Of a stretch of DNA of 64,000 bases, positions 10,472 to 20,788 are shown one piece after another. A program made the translations under genes and the position numbers. Source of the stretch: Peltaster fructicola. Lineage: Eukaryota > Ascomycota > Dothideomycetes. The stretch is from assembly GCA_001592805.2 (NCBI GenBank), contig CP051142.1, forward strand, positions 992,001 through 1,056,000. The letters run 5' to 3'. Position 1 is the stretch's first letter. Each line of letters begins with the position of its first letter. The notes below the pieces were generated by a model. It ran no database searches. It saw nothing but the letters and a program-made list of their open reading frames with translations, and was not told where the DNA came from.

Positions 10472-11173
10472 ATGGAGAAGTTCGAGATCTTGCCCGTCGA
10501 AAGTGAGGACATCTCGGTCCTCGGAGATATGCTTCTGCAAACCAAGCTTATGCTAACAATCAATCGACTACTGTGGAAGAACTGGCCTAACGAGGCTGTT
10601 CAGAGACAAAACTACACCTCATCAGTAGCAGGAGCCTTCAATGATCCCTATATGGAGGACTACAAGGTGGTTGACAACGTCTCCCAGCAGATTGTCGGCT
10701 ATATGGTCATGGCAAGACGACATCCTGTGGATCCAGCGCAACAGGACAAAGTCGGGTGTCCACGATACCCGGACGGCGTCAATGTAGACGTCTGTGAGAT
10801 GGTGTACAAAGCAGTGGCCGCCGTCGATCACGGGAAAGGCCAAGAACATCTAGGTATGTCGATCCAGCTGTGCACTTGCAAAGACGATATCGCTGACTGC
10901 GAGACAGAACTCGTCTTCATCGTCGTCGAGACATCGTATCGTCGGAGAGGTATAGGTACAGCACTGATGGAGAAGTGCTTCGCAGTGGCCAAATCTGCTT
11001 CGACACCTGTTGTCTTGTGCTCTGAGCCAGCTGCGTGTGAATTCTTCAACAGCCTTGGATTCCAAGAGACGAAACACACAGACATGGACCTCAGCAGATA
11101 CGCTCCAGCATTTTCGGGATTCGGAGTCTTTAGACTGACTGGTATGGTGAGGTTGGCAGTCCACGGGTTATGA
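10472..11173 (+). CDS. GNAT-family N-acetyltransferase, uncharacterised
   Basis: This gene encodes 233 residues from the first ATG with coding character (MEKFEILPVE). Residues ~145-200 contain the GNAT core: a beta strand ELVFIVVE, the acetyl-CoA motif RRRGIG (R-x-x-G-x-G) and a following helix (TALMEKCFAVAKS). The later FNSLGF segment is also usual for the fold. The N-terminal half (LLWKNWPNEAVQRQ, YKVVDNVSQQIVGYMVMARR) matches the common fungal layout of small GNAT enzymes of unknown substrate. It has no signal peptide or membrane segment and no intron. Substrate cannot be inferred from the sequence. Confidence 0.85.
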   Translation: MEKFEILPVESEDISVLGDMLLQTKLMLTINRLLWKNWPNEAVQRQNYTSSVAGAFNDPYMEDYKVVDNVSQQIVGYMVMARRHPVDPAQQDKVGCPRYPDGVNVDVCEMVYKAVAAVDHGKGQEHLGMSIQLCTCKDDIADCETELVFIVVETSYRRRGIGTALMEKCFAVAKSASTPVVLCSEPAACEFFNSLGFQETKHTDMDLSRYAPAFSGFGVFRLTGMVRLAVHGL

Positions 11174-11506
11174 TATCAGTTGGTCCTCGGTGTAGCAACA
11201 GGATATTCTTGTTTAACCAAGGGCGAGCAGCTTCGCTCGATACCTTGGAGGCCGACAAGACTTGCTTTTGACTTGACGATATTCCCGTTGCACTGGCAGG
11301 AAAACTGCTTCGACATCGGCTAACTCTGTGATGGAGGACTGACTTTAGAAAGCTGAAGTCGTGACGTGAAGCATCACCTTCAAAAACCGAGGTCAATGAC
11401 GTTGTTTGGTATTCCAGTTCAAGACCTCCAATGCATTCTTCCATTCCTATCTATTCCTTTACATCGCCCTTGAACACGGATATCACACATACAGACTAGA
11501 GACAGT
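11174..11506. other. Spacer upstream of the SDHAF3 gene
   Basis: These 333 bp lie between tandem genes. I see nothing beyond probable 3' UTR and promoter sequence. Confidence 0.5.
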
Positions 11507-11956
11507 ATGCGAGCATTTGCGCGATTGTTGGCGACGCCATCATCCATTGGCACACAGTCATCTGGACTTCGACAAGTACCACTAGCAGTCCTTCCTCCTA
11601 TACCACTGTATCGTCGACTACTGCGTGCGCATCGCAAGTACCTCCCACATGAGATGCGTGTACTCGGAGATGAATACATCAAGGCAGAGTTTCGAGCGCA
11701 CAAGGACACTGAGAATCCTTTGCACATCATGGGCTTCTTAACGGAGTGGCAGACGTACGCCCAGCAGGTGGAAGGTGACAACTGGAGAGGCGAAAAGATG
11801 GACAAGGCGAAGATTGACAAGATGAGCGATGAGCAGCTTGGACAGCTATACGAGCTCATGATGTCGATAAGGCGTCAAGAGTTAGGAGAAGATGCAGAGC
11901 CTCCAGAAGTGCATGGTATGGAGGTAGGACCCAAGAAGGGAGGCGACAAGGATTGA
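11507..11956 (+). CDS. SDH7: Succinate dehydrogenase assembly factor 3 (LYR protein, Sdh7/Acn9)
   Basis: This intronless gene encodes 149 residues, close to the family's usual ~130. A short basic N-terminus (MRAFARLLATPSS) suits mitochondrial import. The LYR-type motif PLYRRLLRAH is followed by the Acn9 block HKDTENPLHIMGFLTEW. SDHAF3 works in the mitochondrial matrix, helping maturation of the iron-sulfur subunit of complex II, and is needed for growth on acetate in yeast. The charged C-terminus (PPEVHGMEVGPKKGGDKD) is typical of the filamentous fungal versions. There are no obvious defects. Confidence 0.93.
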   Translation: MRAFARLLATPSSIGTQSSGLRQVPLAVLPPIPLYRRLLRAHRKYLPHEMRVLGDEYIKAEFRAHKDTENPLHIMGFLTEWQTYAQQVEGDNWRGEKMDKAKIDKMSDEQLGQLYELMMSIRRQELGEDAEPPEVHGMEVGPKKGGDKD

Positions 11957-12304
11957 AGAAGTGATGACTAGGCGAAGAAGCTACGGCGACCGGACATAAG
12001 ATCTACGACACCGGAGGCATGTCAGTAACGCTGCGTACGAGCACGGCCGTGGCAAGCATATAATGCTACACCTGCCTGCGGGCTCGAATACGGATGCCAG
12101 CCGGGCGAAGGACCACAGACAGGTCCAATGTGCACATCAAGATGCATTGGAGGCCGTTAGTGAAGTAGAGTCTCCCAGACGTGACAGGAGAGATCCCTAT
12201 AGGCAGAGCTGCTGCGCAACAGGTGGACCATCAGCAACACGAACGCAGTAAGGCAGATTCAAGTGCAATGGTCGTGACATCGTAGACTACACAGGTCCAT
12301 ATCG
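11957..12304. other. Spacer between convergent SDH7 and EGH1
   Basis: These 348 bp carry the two 3' ends. A 62-codon frame here has no coding character. Confidence 0.5.
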
Positions 12305-14596
12305 TTACATCAATGTGCAGCTCTTGCCCATCTGCAGATACTGCTCGAGATAACCCTCATCAGCAGCCTCTTCGGATCGTGACTTTCCTCTCGGCTTCTT
12401 CACACCCTTTACTGTGATCTTCTGTTCTCCCTCGCTGTGCCACCAACGTAGCATTTGCTGAGCAGAGCCATCGACACCCTCGATATCCTCGATCGCGATC
12501 TTCCACTTGCCGCCAGACACCACCACGGAGGTATTGCTTTGCGGAAAGTGATACTCTGGCAAGAATATCTCTGTTGGATAGTCCTGTGGCGTAGAGCTTG
12601 GAGCTGTCAGGACCAGATGGAATGAACCACTCCTGAGATCAAAAGCATGCGACTTGATCGTGCCGTGTGTGTACACCGGTGTTGCTCGGACGTATGCTTC
12701 CGCAGCGCGGTGGCCCCTCGTCTCAGAGCTTGAAAGCGCTGGCGGTAGAGATGTAGTCATGCCGTCAACACTCAATGTCTTCTTAAGCATGGCCGGAGAC
12801 ACGGGAGGTGTGCTAGGTTTCTGGTCGGCTGCTAGGGACTCCTTACTGCCACCGTGAGTGGCTAGGTCAACTGGCTTCTCATCTGGCAGTAGCTTGTCCT
12901 CAGAGCAGTAGATACTCAGGTCCTCGCCATTCCAGTTATCGCCCCAGTAATGACTATTGCTAGCCGTGTACACCCACCAAGTGAAACCATTGGCATTGCT
13001 TCCCTCGACAGCATAGTGATTCGCGTCGACGGCGAGCGACTGCGAGAAGTAGTCGCCAGTCTTGTAGGCGTGCTTGTCGTCCATGTCATAAGGAATCCCG
13101 ATCTCGGTGAAGATAAGTGGGTGCTCACCCATATAATCGGTGCCCTCCTTCTTGATAGCTGACAGCTGATCTCGGAAGCAGTTTCGCACAGCTGCCTCAC
13201 CAACCTTCACGGCAAAAGCTGGGCTCGAGTAGCGGCCTCGTAGGACACCGAGCACGTCGACATTCCAGTATCGATTCCACTTCTTCGTGATCAGTGTGAT
13301 GCCATCGTAGAAATGCGAAGCGAAGATCATATTCGGATCCTCGTCTTTCGTGCCCTTGATGTGAGGAGGAATCTCAAATGGCGATGGCTGGATCAGCATG
13401 ATAGCTTCGGGCCAGACGTCTCGAATAGCATTCTTGTAGCGGCGGAAGTAGTCCATAAAGTAATGATTCGTGAAGAATTCTTGATCGACCTTCTGATCAG
13501 TGCCTGGTATTGTTGCAAAGTATCTTGGCAGCATTAGCTCGTCATTCTTCGGATCCCAGATACCGTGTTGGGCGAAGATGTCCTCGCCCAGCTTCCAACT
13601 GTCTGCGCGCTTCCAGCCATACTTTGTATCATCCCAAAATCGAGGATCAAGCCAAGTGCTGACACCATTGGGATCTACTAGCTGACTGCCACTCTTGTAT
13701 GGTCCAAGGTTGCCAAAATCCCAGGTAGCCTCCTCGACTGCCCTGCCTGAACCTGTGAGCATGGCCTGGAATGGCGTTGGAGAGGTGCCCTTCTGCAGCT
13801 TCTGATCAGGCGGGATTGTGTTAAGAGCTGGGTGACCAATCAAGCCCTTGTTTGGCTCGTTCATGCTCTCGTATCCAATGACCACATCATTTTCTAGATC
13901 GCCAGCCTCGTGAATTCGCTGTGCCAGATGCTTGCATGCTCCAACGAAGTGCTCTTGTAGCCAATCCTGAATGTTCTGGCCATCGATCTGGCACTTCGGA
14001 AAGAAGTCTTTGCCAGCAAAGAACATGGTGAAGATGACCTGACACGCCAGTCGAGTGTAGTTAGTGGCCCAGATCATCTTCGGGAACTCTGCAGGCTCGG
14101 GCCACATGTTCTGTACGAGTGCTGCCTGTGTGTCACGGAATTTTTCAGGATCGAGGCCACAGGCATAGATTGTCCACATCGGCGCGCCTGAACCACCCGT
14201 GTATCTCGACCATACGTCCTGATGTGGGTCCATGAAGACGTAGAACTCATACTGCTTGGCGATTCGGAGCAGCTTGACAGTGTGCTGGATGAAGTCCTCA
14301 TCGTACTTGCCAGGTCCTGCATGCTCAATTGCCTCCCACGTGAAGATATACCGTATCGTATTGTAGCCCCAGCTCTTCAGCCTCGAGAAGTGAGTATGTG
14401 CATCGTCCACTGAGAAAGGACGATTGACGAAGGAGACATCATCACCCTCGAAGAAGTGTTCCTTGACATGAGAGTTGATCTCAGGCGTAGCTGGCAGCTT
14501 GCTGTCGCCGGCAACATTGATGCCATGTAAGGTCACCTCGCGGCCATGAGGGTCTCGCAAGCTCGCACCATCGATGCGGATCCTGTAACTCGACAT
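12305..14596 (-). CDS. EGH1: GH5 steryl/ceramide beta-glucosidase (Egh1/EGCrP2 type)
   Basis: This intronless gene encodes 763 residues, about the length of yeast YIR007W. The N-terminus (SYRIRIDGASLRDPHGREVT, then LHGINVAGDSKLP) opens a large GH5 barrel. The acid/base glutamate is E247 in SMNEPNKG and the nucleophile is E498 in FTEIGIPYD. A C-terminal beta-rich module includes an insertion with DEKPVDLATHGGS. Known members of this subfamily hydrolyse ergosteryl-beta-glucoside and, in some fungi, glucosylceramide, with roles in vacuolar lipid turnover and virulence. There is no signal peptide, in line with a cytosolic or vacuole-associated enzyme. It is divergent from the DNAJC3-like gene. 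Confidence 0.92.
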   Translation of the reverse strand: MSSYRIRIDGASLRDPHGREVTLHGINVAGDSKLPATPEINSHVKEHFFEGDDVSFVNRPFSVDDAHTHFSRLKSWGYNTIRYIFTWEAIEHAGPGKYDEDFIQHTVKLLRIAKQYEFYVFMDPHQDVWSRYTGGSGAPMWTIYACGLDPEKFRDTQAALVQNMWPEPAEFPKMIWATNYTRLACQVIFTMFFAGKDFFPKCQIDGQNIQDWLQEHFVGACKHLAQRIHEAGDLENDVVIGYESMNEPNKGLIGHPALNTIPPDQKLQKGTSPTPFQAMLTGSGRAVEEATWDFGNLGPYKSGSQLVDPNGVSTWLDPRFWDDTKYGWKRADSWKLGEDIFAQHGIWDPKNDELMLPRYFATIPGTDQKVDQEFFTNHYFMDYFRRYKNAIRDVWPEAIMLIQPSPFEIPPHIKGTKDEDPNMIFASHFYDGITLITKKWNRYWNVDVLGVLRGRYSSPAFAVKVGEAAVRNCFRDQLSAIKKEGTDYMGEHPLIFTEIGIPYDMDDKHAYKTGDYFSQSLAVDANHYAVEGSNANGFTWWVYTASNSHYWGDNWNGEDLSIYCSEDKLLPDEKPVDLATHGGSKESLAADQKPSTPPVSPAMLKKTLSVDGMTTSLPPALSSSETRGHRAAEAYVRATPVYTHGTIKSHAFDLRSGSFHLVLTAPSSTPQDYPTEIFLPEYHFPQSNTSVVVSGGKWKIAIEDIEGVDGSAQQMLRWWHSEGEQKITVKGVKKPRGKSRSEEAADEGYLEQYLQMGKSCTLM

Positions 14597-15037
14597 GTTG
14601 TGAGCTGCTCCTGCAGCAGCGATTGTGTGAAGTCGTTCGAGGTTGTTGGTGACGTAGGATATCAGGCGAACATATGTATGCAGGATGGCTTGGCAAAAGG
14701 AGGTGTCGCGTGCGATGTTTGAAGGTGTACGCAGGAAAGCTAGCCTACGACATCATGGCTCATGGCGTTGCGTGAAGGGCGCCAGTCGAAAGTCAACGTA
14801 CGATCGCGGACGGCTACTGACGTGGACCAGCCTGATTAAGATCGGGACTGCACATGTGCTGGAGGGAGGCGCTAGTGCCAGGGACCTGTGGCTTGAGCGT
14901 GGCGTGGAATCATTCATCGAGCATACACCTGGCCAGATCTTGACTATTCACTTGGGTGGTACTCAACCTCAACATCACGATGCTTTGCTGAACCTTGCCA
15001 TTCGACCTCTCTCCTGACCTCTCGTTCACAGCGCACC
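14597..15037. promoter_or_regulatory. EGH1/DNAJC3 divergent promoter with a TGACGTGG element
   Basis: This 441-bp stretch lies between divergent genes and holds no credible ORF. TGACGTGG occurs at 14818-14825, about 213 bp before the start of the ER co-chaperone. This octamer equals the mammalian XBP1/ATF6 unfolded-protein element. Fungal Hac1 sites also centre on ACGTG-like cores, so a UPR role is plausible but inferred. Confidence 0.45.
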
Positions 15038-16616
15038 ATGATTGTGAGGACGTCGCTACTCGCGCTCGGCGCATTGTGCCTTTCGTCATCGCACCTTGTC
15101 AATGCTCTCGCGGCGGCAGATATCCCTACCGATATTCCCGTGAACCAGCTCATATCCAGCGCCAACTCCAACCTAGCGCGAGGTAATACACAAGATGCCT
15201 TGGTCTATTTCGATGTGGCCATTCAACGAGATCCGAGCAACTACCTGACCATCTTCAAGCGTGGCGCAACATACCTCTCACTCGGCCGCAATGCACAAGC
15301 AAGCAAAGATTTCGACCAAGTGCTTGTGCTCAAGCCAAGCTTCGAGGGCGCCTTGACACAGAGAGCGAAGCTGAAGCAGAGGATTGCTGACTGGACCGGA
15401 GCACGGAAAGACTACATTGCAGCTGGCAAACAGGACAGCGCTGAGATACAAGAGCTTGATGAGGCCGAAAGAGCTGCGAAGCTGTTCGCTGACGCCGAGT
15501 CAAAGAGTGATTGGGAGACGTGTGACACAGGCGGGTGCTGCTATCGTGACTGCAGGCGCAGCACTTGAGCTTCGACAGCGACGAGCACGATGTCGGTTTG
15601 AGAAGGGCGAAGTAGTGGAAGGTATCTCAGATCTGCAGCATGTACTTCAGCTCAACAACCAGGCTACTGAGCCTTCACTGCGCATTGCGGCGATGACTTA
15701 CTTCTCGCTTGGCGAGATCGATAAGGGCATAACTGCTGTTTCGAAGTGTCTGCAGAGGGATCCAGACGACAAGCCTTGCGTGAAGCTGCGGAAGTCACTC
15801 AAGGCCCTCGATCGCTCACTTAAGAAGGTCACTCAACTTCTCGAAAAGCGTCAATTCGCCTCAGCCGTAAAGCTGCTCATACCACAGGCAGAAGAACCTG
15901 GTCTACTCAGGGAAGTGAAGGACGAAACAAAGGCATACCGCGATTCCGGATACATACATCCCAATGCTGGCGAAGGTCTCTACACAAAGCTCATTGAGCG
16001 CACCTGTGAGGCATACGTCGAAATGAACAACAAAGCAAAAGCACAGCCTTACTGTGATGAAGCTTTGACTTACGATGCAAACTGCTTACCAGCGCTTTTG
16101 CTCAAAGCTCAGCGCCAGATCGACGCTGATGAGTTCGAGGCTGCTCTTAGCACACTGCAACAGGCAGAGGAAGCTCATGGCGGTCAGCACAAGATTCGAG
16201 AGCTGCACCAAAAGGCACAGACGCTGCTGAAGCGAAGCAAGCAGAAGGACTACTACAAAGTGCTCGGTGTTTCACGAGACGCTGATGATCGGGAAATCAA
16301 GAAGGCCTTCCGTAAGTTGTCTGTCCAGAATCATCCTGACAGGGCTGCCAAGAACGGTATCACACCGGAAGAGGCACAGAAGAAGATGTCTGCTATCAAC
16401 GAAGCACATGAGGTCTTGTCCGATCCAGAACTAAGAGCTCGTTTCGACCAAGGCGACGATCCAAATGACCCTTCTGCTGGCCAGCAGCCATTCCAAGGTT
16501 CGCCGTTCGGTAACGGTCAACAGTTCTTCTTCCAACAAGGAGGTGGAGGAGGTGGTCAGTTCAAGTTCCAGCATCAAGGGTTTCAGGGCTTCCCTGGTGG
16601 TTTCCCATTCGGTTAA
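15038..16616 (+). CDS. ER-lumenal TPR/J-domain co-chaperone, P58IPK/DNAJC3 homologue, with an apparent frameshift
   Basis: A signal peptide (MIVRTSLLALGALCLSSSHL, then VNA) is followed by TPR repeats (for example ANSNLARGNTQDALVYFDVA and GATYLSLGRNAQASKDFDQV). After about 161 codons the homologous frame shifts by one, near 15521-15524. The continuation VTQAGAAIVTAGAALELRQR is then read from 15523 in the other frame to the end. There is no intron of usable size here. The context ACGTGTGACACAG would be repaired by one extra GT, giving DWETC-VTQAG as in relatives. The second part holds more TPRs, a J-domain with the HPD motif (QNHPDRAAK) and a Gly/Phe-rich tail. In relatives it hands unfolded clients to BiP. 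This could be a true null allele or a sequence error. Confidence 0.85.
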
Positions 16617-16946
16617 GTGCCAAGATATCCTTATGACAATGCATTGATGGTGTTCTGGAGGGCGGCATTAGAATAGCATACATAGAAGTGAATGGTATGG
16701 CCTCAGTAGGCTGTATTCACGTGTTAACGCGACCATGACGCGTGCAGCACGTCCTTGTCGATAAGACTTTAAAAATAATGCGGTGAGATCATAACTTCAT
16801 ACCACTTCTGCGACCCTCCAAATACATCAACCCTCGATCACAGCACCAAAGCTTGGGAGGCTAATCTCTGCACCGCACACCACTTTAAGATTATGGACAG
16901 ACGCACTTCTTGACGACAGGGTAGACGACATCCAACACCACAAGAC
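16617..16946. promoter_or_regulatory. MSN5 upstream region
   Basis: These 330 bp between tandem genes contain a CACGTG E-box (16718-16723) and an ACGCGT hexamer (16738-16743). An AT-rich patch (TTTAAAAATAAT) follows near 16770. The motifs are seen; function is not shown. Confidence 0.4.
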
Positions 16947-19900
16947 ATGCTGCCTGACTCAAATGGCACCAATCAGTCACAAGCCGAAGCGATACACCAA
17001 GCACTGAATGCCACGCTCGATCCTCACGTCACCAATGACATTCGTCGCCAAGCTCTAGAGCACCTCGAGCAAGTCAAGACACAGCCTGATGCACCCTACC
17101 ATGGTTTTACTCTTGCCTCCGATCCACAACAACCACAAGCCGTGAGGTACTATGGACTGCAGCTGCTGGAGTATGTTGTCAGGTATCAGTGGTCCCAGTA
17201 CAGTGATGGCCAGACTGAGCAGCTACGAGCCTGGATCGTGACACTCGCGCAGAATGTCACAGAAAGCGATGCTGCTTTTCACCGCAACAAGGTTGGTCAG
17301 CTCTGGGCAGAGTGTGCAAAGAGAAGCTGGGGAGAGCAATGGCTCACCATGGACATGCAGCTATGCAATATATGGGAGGACAATGCTTCGAACAAGCAGC
17401 CCGCAAACAGGATATTAGTGCTGTACATCCTTGAGATGCTTGCAGAGGACATCTGCAATAGAGAGGACGCAACTGCTGGACTTCGACTGGACGTTCTAGG
17501 CAGCGCGCTGAACGAGATTGTTATACCACAGGAGCTCTACCGAGCACATCTCGAAGGTCGTGCCAAGGGTCGGAGTCTTGAAGTCAGACATGGACAAGAG
17601 GGTTGGCTCACGAGGACATGCAATTTCGCTGCAGAGTGCATGAAGCAGGTCCGCATGAATGGATCGTCAGCGAGCTACAGACTATGCGCTACGAAGGCGC
17701 TCAACACTCTTCGCACATTCGTTGCATGGGTCAGTCTCAAGGCCGTCATCGAGGTGAGTTGCATCAGCGGTCTGCTGCTGGCATTGTACATCGACAACGT
17801 CGGCATCAGGATCGCTGCTCTCGATACATTGCATGCTATTCTCTCTCGGCCGGACAATCCGCACACTCACGAGCTAGAAATACAGATCCTACATCCTGTG
17901 CTCCAAGCAGAGAGCATTTCTTTGCTGGCTTCGATCTTCAAGGGCTCACAATTCATGCCATCGAGCGACGATGAGCTCTACCTGCTTCAGAGGAAAACGA
18001 GCGAGCTCTTGTCGGTTACAGCAGATGCTCTGTTGCAGCATGGGACTGGGAAATTCAACGATGACGGTGTCAATGCATTATTTGGACTCTTGATCGATGT
18101 CTTCCAGAATCAATCCCTTCTCATCTCGATACCGATCTTGCATAGCTGGACCAGGCTGCTGAATTCACAAGATCAGAAGCTTGTGAGACTGGTCATACAA
18201 GTTCTACCAACGCTCGTTGATGTCTGCTCACAAAGACTATTAAATTTCGAGATGCTGCCAGAGGATTTTGACTCTACTATGGTGCAATATCTCTATCAGG
18301 ATTTCGAGACAATGCCAGAGCGGCATGCCTTTCTCGGTAATTACAGACGCTATGCCCTCGCTGTCATTGAGATCATTTCACGGCAAAGGCCCATTGACGC
18401 CATGACACATGTCTTTGGTGCATTGTACTCAATGCTCGAGTCTGGGCAATATTGCAGAGAGCGTGGCTTCCAGCCCGCTCAGTACGCGAAGACTGGTCTG
18501 ACTGTGCTTCGTTTTGACGCACAATTCGCTGTTGCAGTCGGTGTGATCAAGGGCTACATGGCATGGGTGTCAGATGGCACAGCCGTTGAGCAAGATGATG
18601 CTCATAGAGCAGACACTGATGCCAAATTGAAGTCCACATCTGAGATCCTTCAACAATGGTGTCTGAAGGTCATCAACACGCCAATACACGATCCTGAGGT
18701 GGCGTCTCATGTGATCACATTGCTATCAAGCATAGCGAGGAACACTCGCGCTGGTCGTGAGATTGTGCTTCCTATTGTTCACTATCTGCTAACAACCAAC
18801 TTGTCGGAGGAGCCATTAGCTGCAGCATATACTGACTCTCTGAGAGGCTTTGATGCTCTCCGAGTGCTTGAACTCCAGAAGATCGCCCTGGTATTTGCGA
18901 ATGAACTCTTTGAATACTACGGAGAGCTGGAGGACAAGGTTAGCGAGATCACACGATCGCAAAGCAACGATGATAGGGTCATCTGGGGCCTTCGGGCCTT
19001 CCTCTTCATCATCACACAACGCACAACTCGTCTCAACGATTCCGAACGAGCCAATCGCTTGCAACGAATGATCGACCCAGTGGTATTGGCTTGGCAAGAT
19101 CATGCTTTGCAGCAAGCTGTCGCTTCAACGAACGCCTTCTGGACCTTCGTCGGCCTTGGTGACCTTCCTGGCTTCTATCAGCAGCACCACTTCGCTGAGG
19201 TTGAAGATTGGGCAGCGGAGCAGCTCAACGGCGATGGTCAGGCGCGACAAGCATCAATTAAGAATTCGGTCGAACGTCTGCCATTGAGAATGACCAAGGC
19301 GCTGCTGGGTGCCACGACTGAAAAGCTCAAAGACGGCAGCACTGAGCACGATGTCGCATGTGCTCTGTGGGACAGCAGCATACGTAGCATCTTACCAGCC
19401 CTTCTACATATGATACGCCACGCACAAGCATTCAACAACCTTGAACGATGGTCACAGCAGTCGCCAGAAGTGCAAGCTGTCGTTCGACGTACCTTGCAGG
19501 ACCGTTTCTGGCAATCGGGCATATCAAATGAGACTCGAGACGACTTCTACAAGCGAATCAGTGGTAGCAAGTCATCATACGAAGGCTTCGCATCCACTGT
19601 TCGCGGCACGATGCGCAACATTCGCGAGCAGGGATACCACATTGTCTTTCTCTTTACCAAGTTCGAAGAACAATTCTATGGTTTTGCTGACCTGCCAGTC
19701 CCACTTGCGGAGGCCTTGTTCGACGATGCAGACTCGCTCTCGACACATCATCTTCAAGCAGTCGTCAACCTCGCTACAGGTCTTCTGCAACGATGCCCAC
19801 CACAGTACAGACACAGGTTCCTCCCACCACTCCTTACGCGCATGTTTGCAAAGCTCGACAAGAAGATCAGCACGGAGTGGGAGACTATAGTCAGAGTGAA

Positions 19901-20645
19901 CCAGGAGACGGCTGAAGATGATGACCTGTCAGAGGAGATGCGCATAGAGAGCGTGCTCCGACAACTGACGTACTCCATGGTCAGCTTCGTATCTTTCCTG
20001 CTCGACTACGAGAAGCAGATGGCGGTCAGAGACAACACGACTCAACAGCGGCCAACGCTACCAGAGGTCGTTCTCACCAATGTCTCGATCTTGGAGCCAC
20101 TGATCATGTTCTGCACACATGCGCTACGTATGCGAGACACTCGATGCTGCACTCTCACGTGCAAGATCCTGGTCAATATGATCCCTGAATTCGCTACCGA
20201 CATTGAACCTGCGCCACGAGTCCGCGAATTCATCAGTACGGAAGTGCTGAAAGCTGGCATCACTTCTCTGAACGAGCCTTACTTTGCCGACATGCAGAGA
20301 GATCTTGCAGCACTCCTTGCGCAGATCCTATTCTTGTATTCTCCAAAGTCAGCCACACCTCGTAACGTCCTGCTTTCGTTGCCAAACATGGAAGCTGCGA
20401 GAGTGGACAGCACTATCGAAAAGCTTGCTCGGACAAAAAGCGCTCGACAACAAAGAGCCCTAGTCCTTGATCTTCTCGAGGGTGTGAGAGGTGTTAGCAT
20501 TCACGAATCTGGCAAGATCGCTCGCCAAATAGATCCAAAGCCTATAGTCCAGGCGCAATACATGGACGTAGAGCAGAAGCCAAGTATAGTGGACGGAGAC
20601 GACACTGGTCTAGATGGTATAGGCAGTCTATTTGGAGATGCATGA
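16947..20645 (+). CDS. MSN5: Karyopherin exportin, Msn5/exportin-5
   Basis: This single exon of 1232 codons matches the ~1200-residue family length. The N-terminus (residues ~10-170) has the importin-beta/Xpo1-like HEAT region with VRYYGLQLLEYVVRYQW and FHRNKVGQLWAECAKRSW. The remainder is HEAT-repeat-like helices without other domains. The protein ends in DGIGSLFGDA, as in fungal exportin-5. It acts with RanGTP at the nuclear pore. Yeast Msn5 exports phosphorylated regulators such as Pho4 and Mig1 and imports RPA. Exportin-5 of animals exports small structured RNAs. Cargo here cannot be inferred from the sequence. No frame break or intron is seen. Confidence 0.92.
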   Translation: MLPDSNGTNQSQAEAIHQALNATLDPHVTNDIRRQALEHLEQVKTQPDAPYHGFTLASDPQQPQAVRYYGLQLLEYVVRYQWSQYSDGQTEQLRAWIVTLAQNVTESDAAFHRNKVGQLWAECAKRSWGEQWLTMDMQLCNIWEDNASNKQPANRILVLYILEMLAEDICNREDATAGLRLDVLGSALNEIVIPQELYRAHLEGRAKGRSLEVRHGQEGWLTRTCNFAAECMKQVRMNGSSASYRLCATKALNTLRTFVAWVSLKAVIEVSCISGLLLALYIDNVGIRIAALDTLHAILSRPDNPHTHELEIQILHPVLQAESISLLASIFKGSQFMPSSDDELYLLQRKTSELLSVTADALLQHGTGKFNDDGVNALFGLLIDVFQNQSLLISIPILHSWTRLLNSQDQKLVRLVIQVLPTLVDVCSQRLLNFEMLPEDFDSTMVQYLYQDFETMPERHAFLGNYRRYALAVIEIISRQRPIDAMTHVFGALYSMLESGQYCRERGFQPAQYAKTGLTVLRFDAQFAVAVGVIKGYMAWVSDGTAVEQDDAHRADTDAKLKSTSEILQQWCLKVINTPIHDPEVASHVITLLSSIARNTRAGREIVLPIVHYLLTTNLSEEPLAAAYTDSLRGFDALRVLELQKIALVFANELFEYYGELEDKVSEITRSQSNDDRVIWGLRAFLFIITQRTTRLNDSERANRLQRMIDPVVLAWQDHALQQAVASTNAFWTFVGLGDLPGFYQQHHFAEVEDWAAEQLNGDGQARQASIKNSVERLPLRMTKALLGATTEKLKDGSTEHDVACALWDSSIRSILPALLHMIRHAQAFNNLERWSQQSPEVQAVVRRTLQDRFWQSGISNETRDDFYKRISGSKSSYEGFASTVRGTMRNIREQGYHIVFLFTKFEEQFYGFADLPVPLAEALFDDADSLSTHHLQAVVNLATGLLQRCPPQYRHRFLPPLLTRMFAKLDKKISTEWETIVRVNQETAEDDDLSEEMRIESVLRQLTYSMVSFVSFLLDYEKQMAVRDNTTQQRPTLPEVVLTNVSILEPLIMFCTHALRMRDTRCCTLTCKILVNMIPEFATDIEPAPRVREFISTEVLKAGITSLNEPYFADMQRDLAALLAQILFLYSPKSATPRNVLLSLPNMEAARVDSTIEKLARTKSARQQRALVLDLLEGVRGVSIHESGKIARQIDPKPIVQAQYMDVEQKPSIVDGDDTGLDGIGSLFGDA

Positions 20646-20772
20646 GTGGAAGGAGCAACAAGGGCTGGTTCAGGCCCCAGCCAACGGAATCGCCAAGCTC
20701 CTCTACAGCACCTTATCACCATGTGTCCTCCTGGGCCATTCGACCAACATTCGGACCCCACCGCAGCAGCAG

Positions 20773-20788
20773 CATGCGCATGCGCATG
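20773..20788. repeat. 16-bp perfect palindrome in the MSN5 3' flank
   Basis: The sequence CATGCGCATGCGCATG equals its own reverse complement and is an alternating purine-pyrimidine run of GCATGC units. It lies 128 bp past the MSN5 stop and next to a CAG-rich run. Confidence 0.85.
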
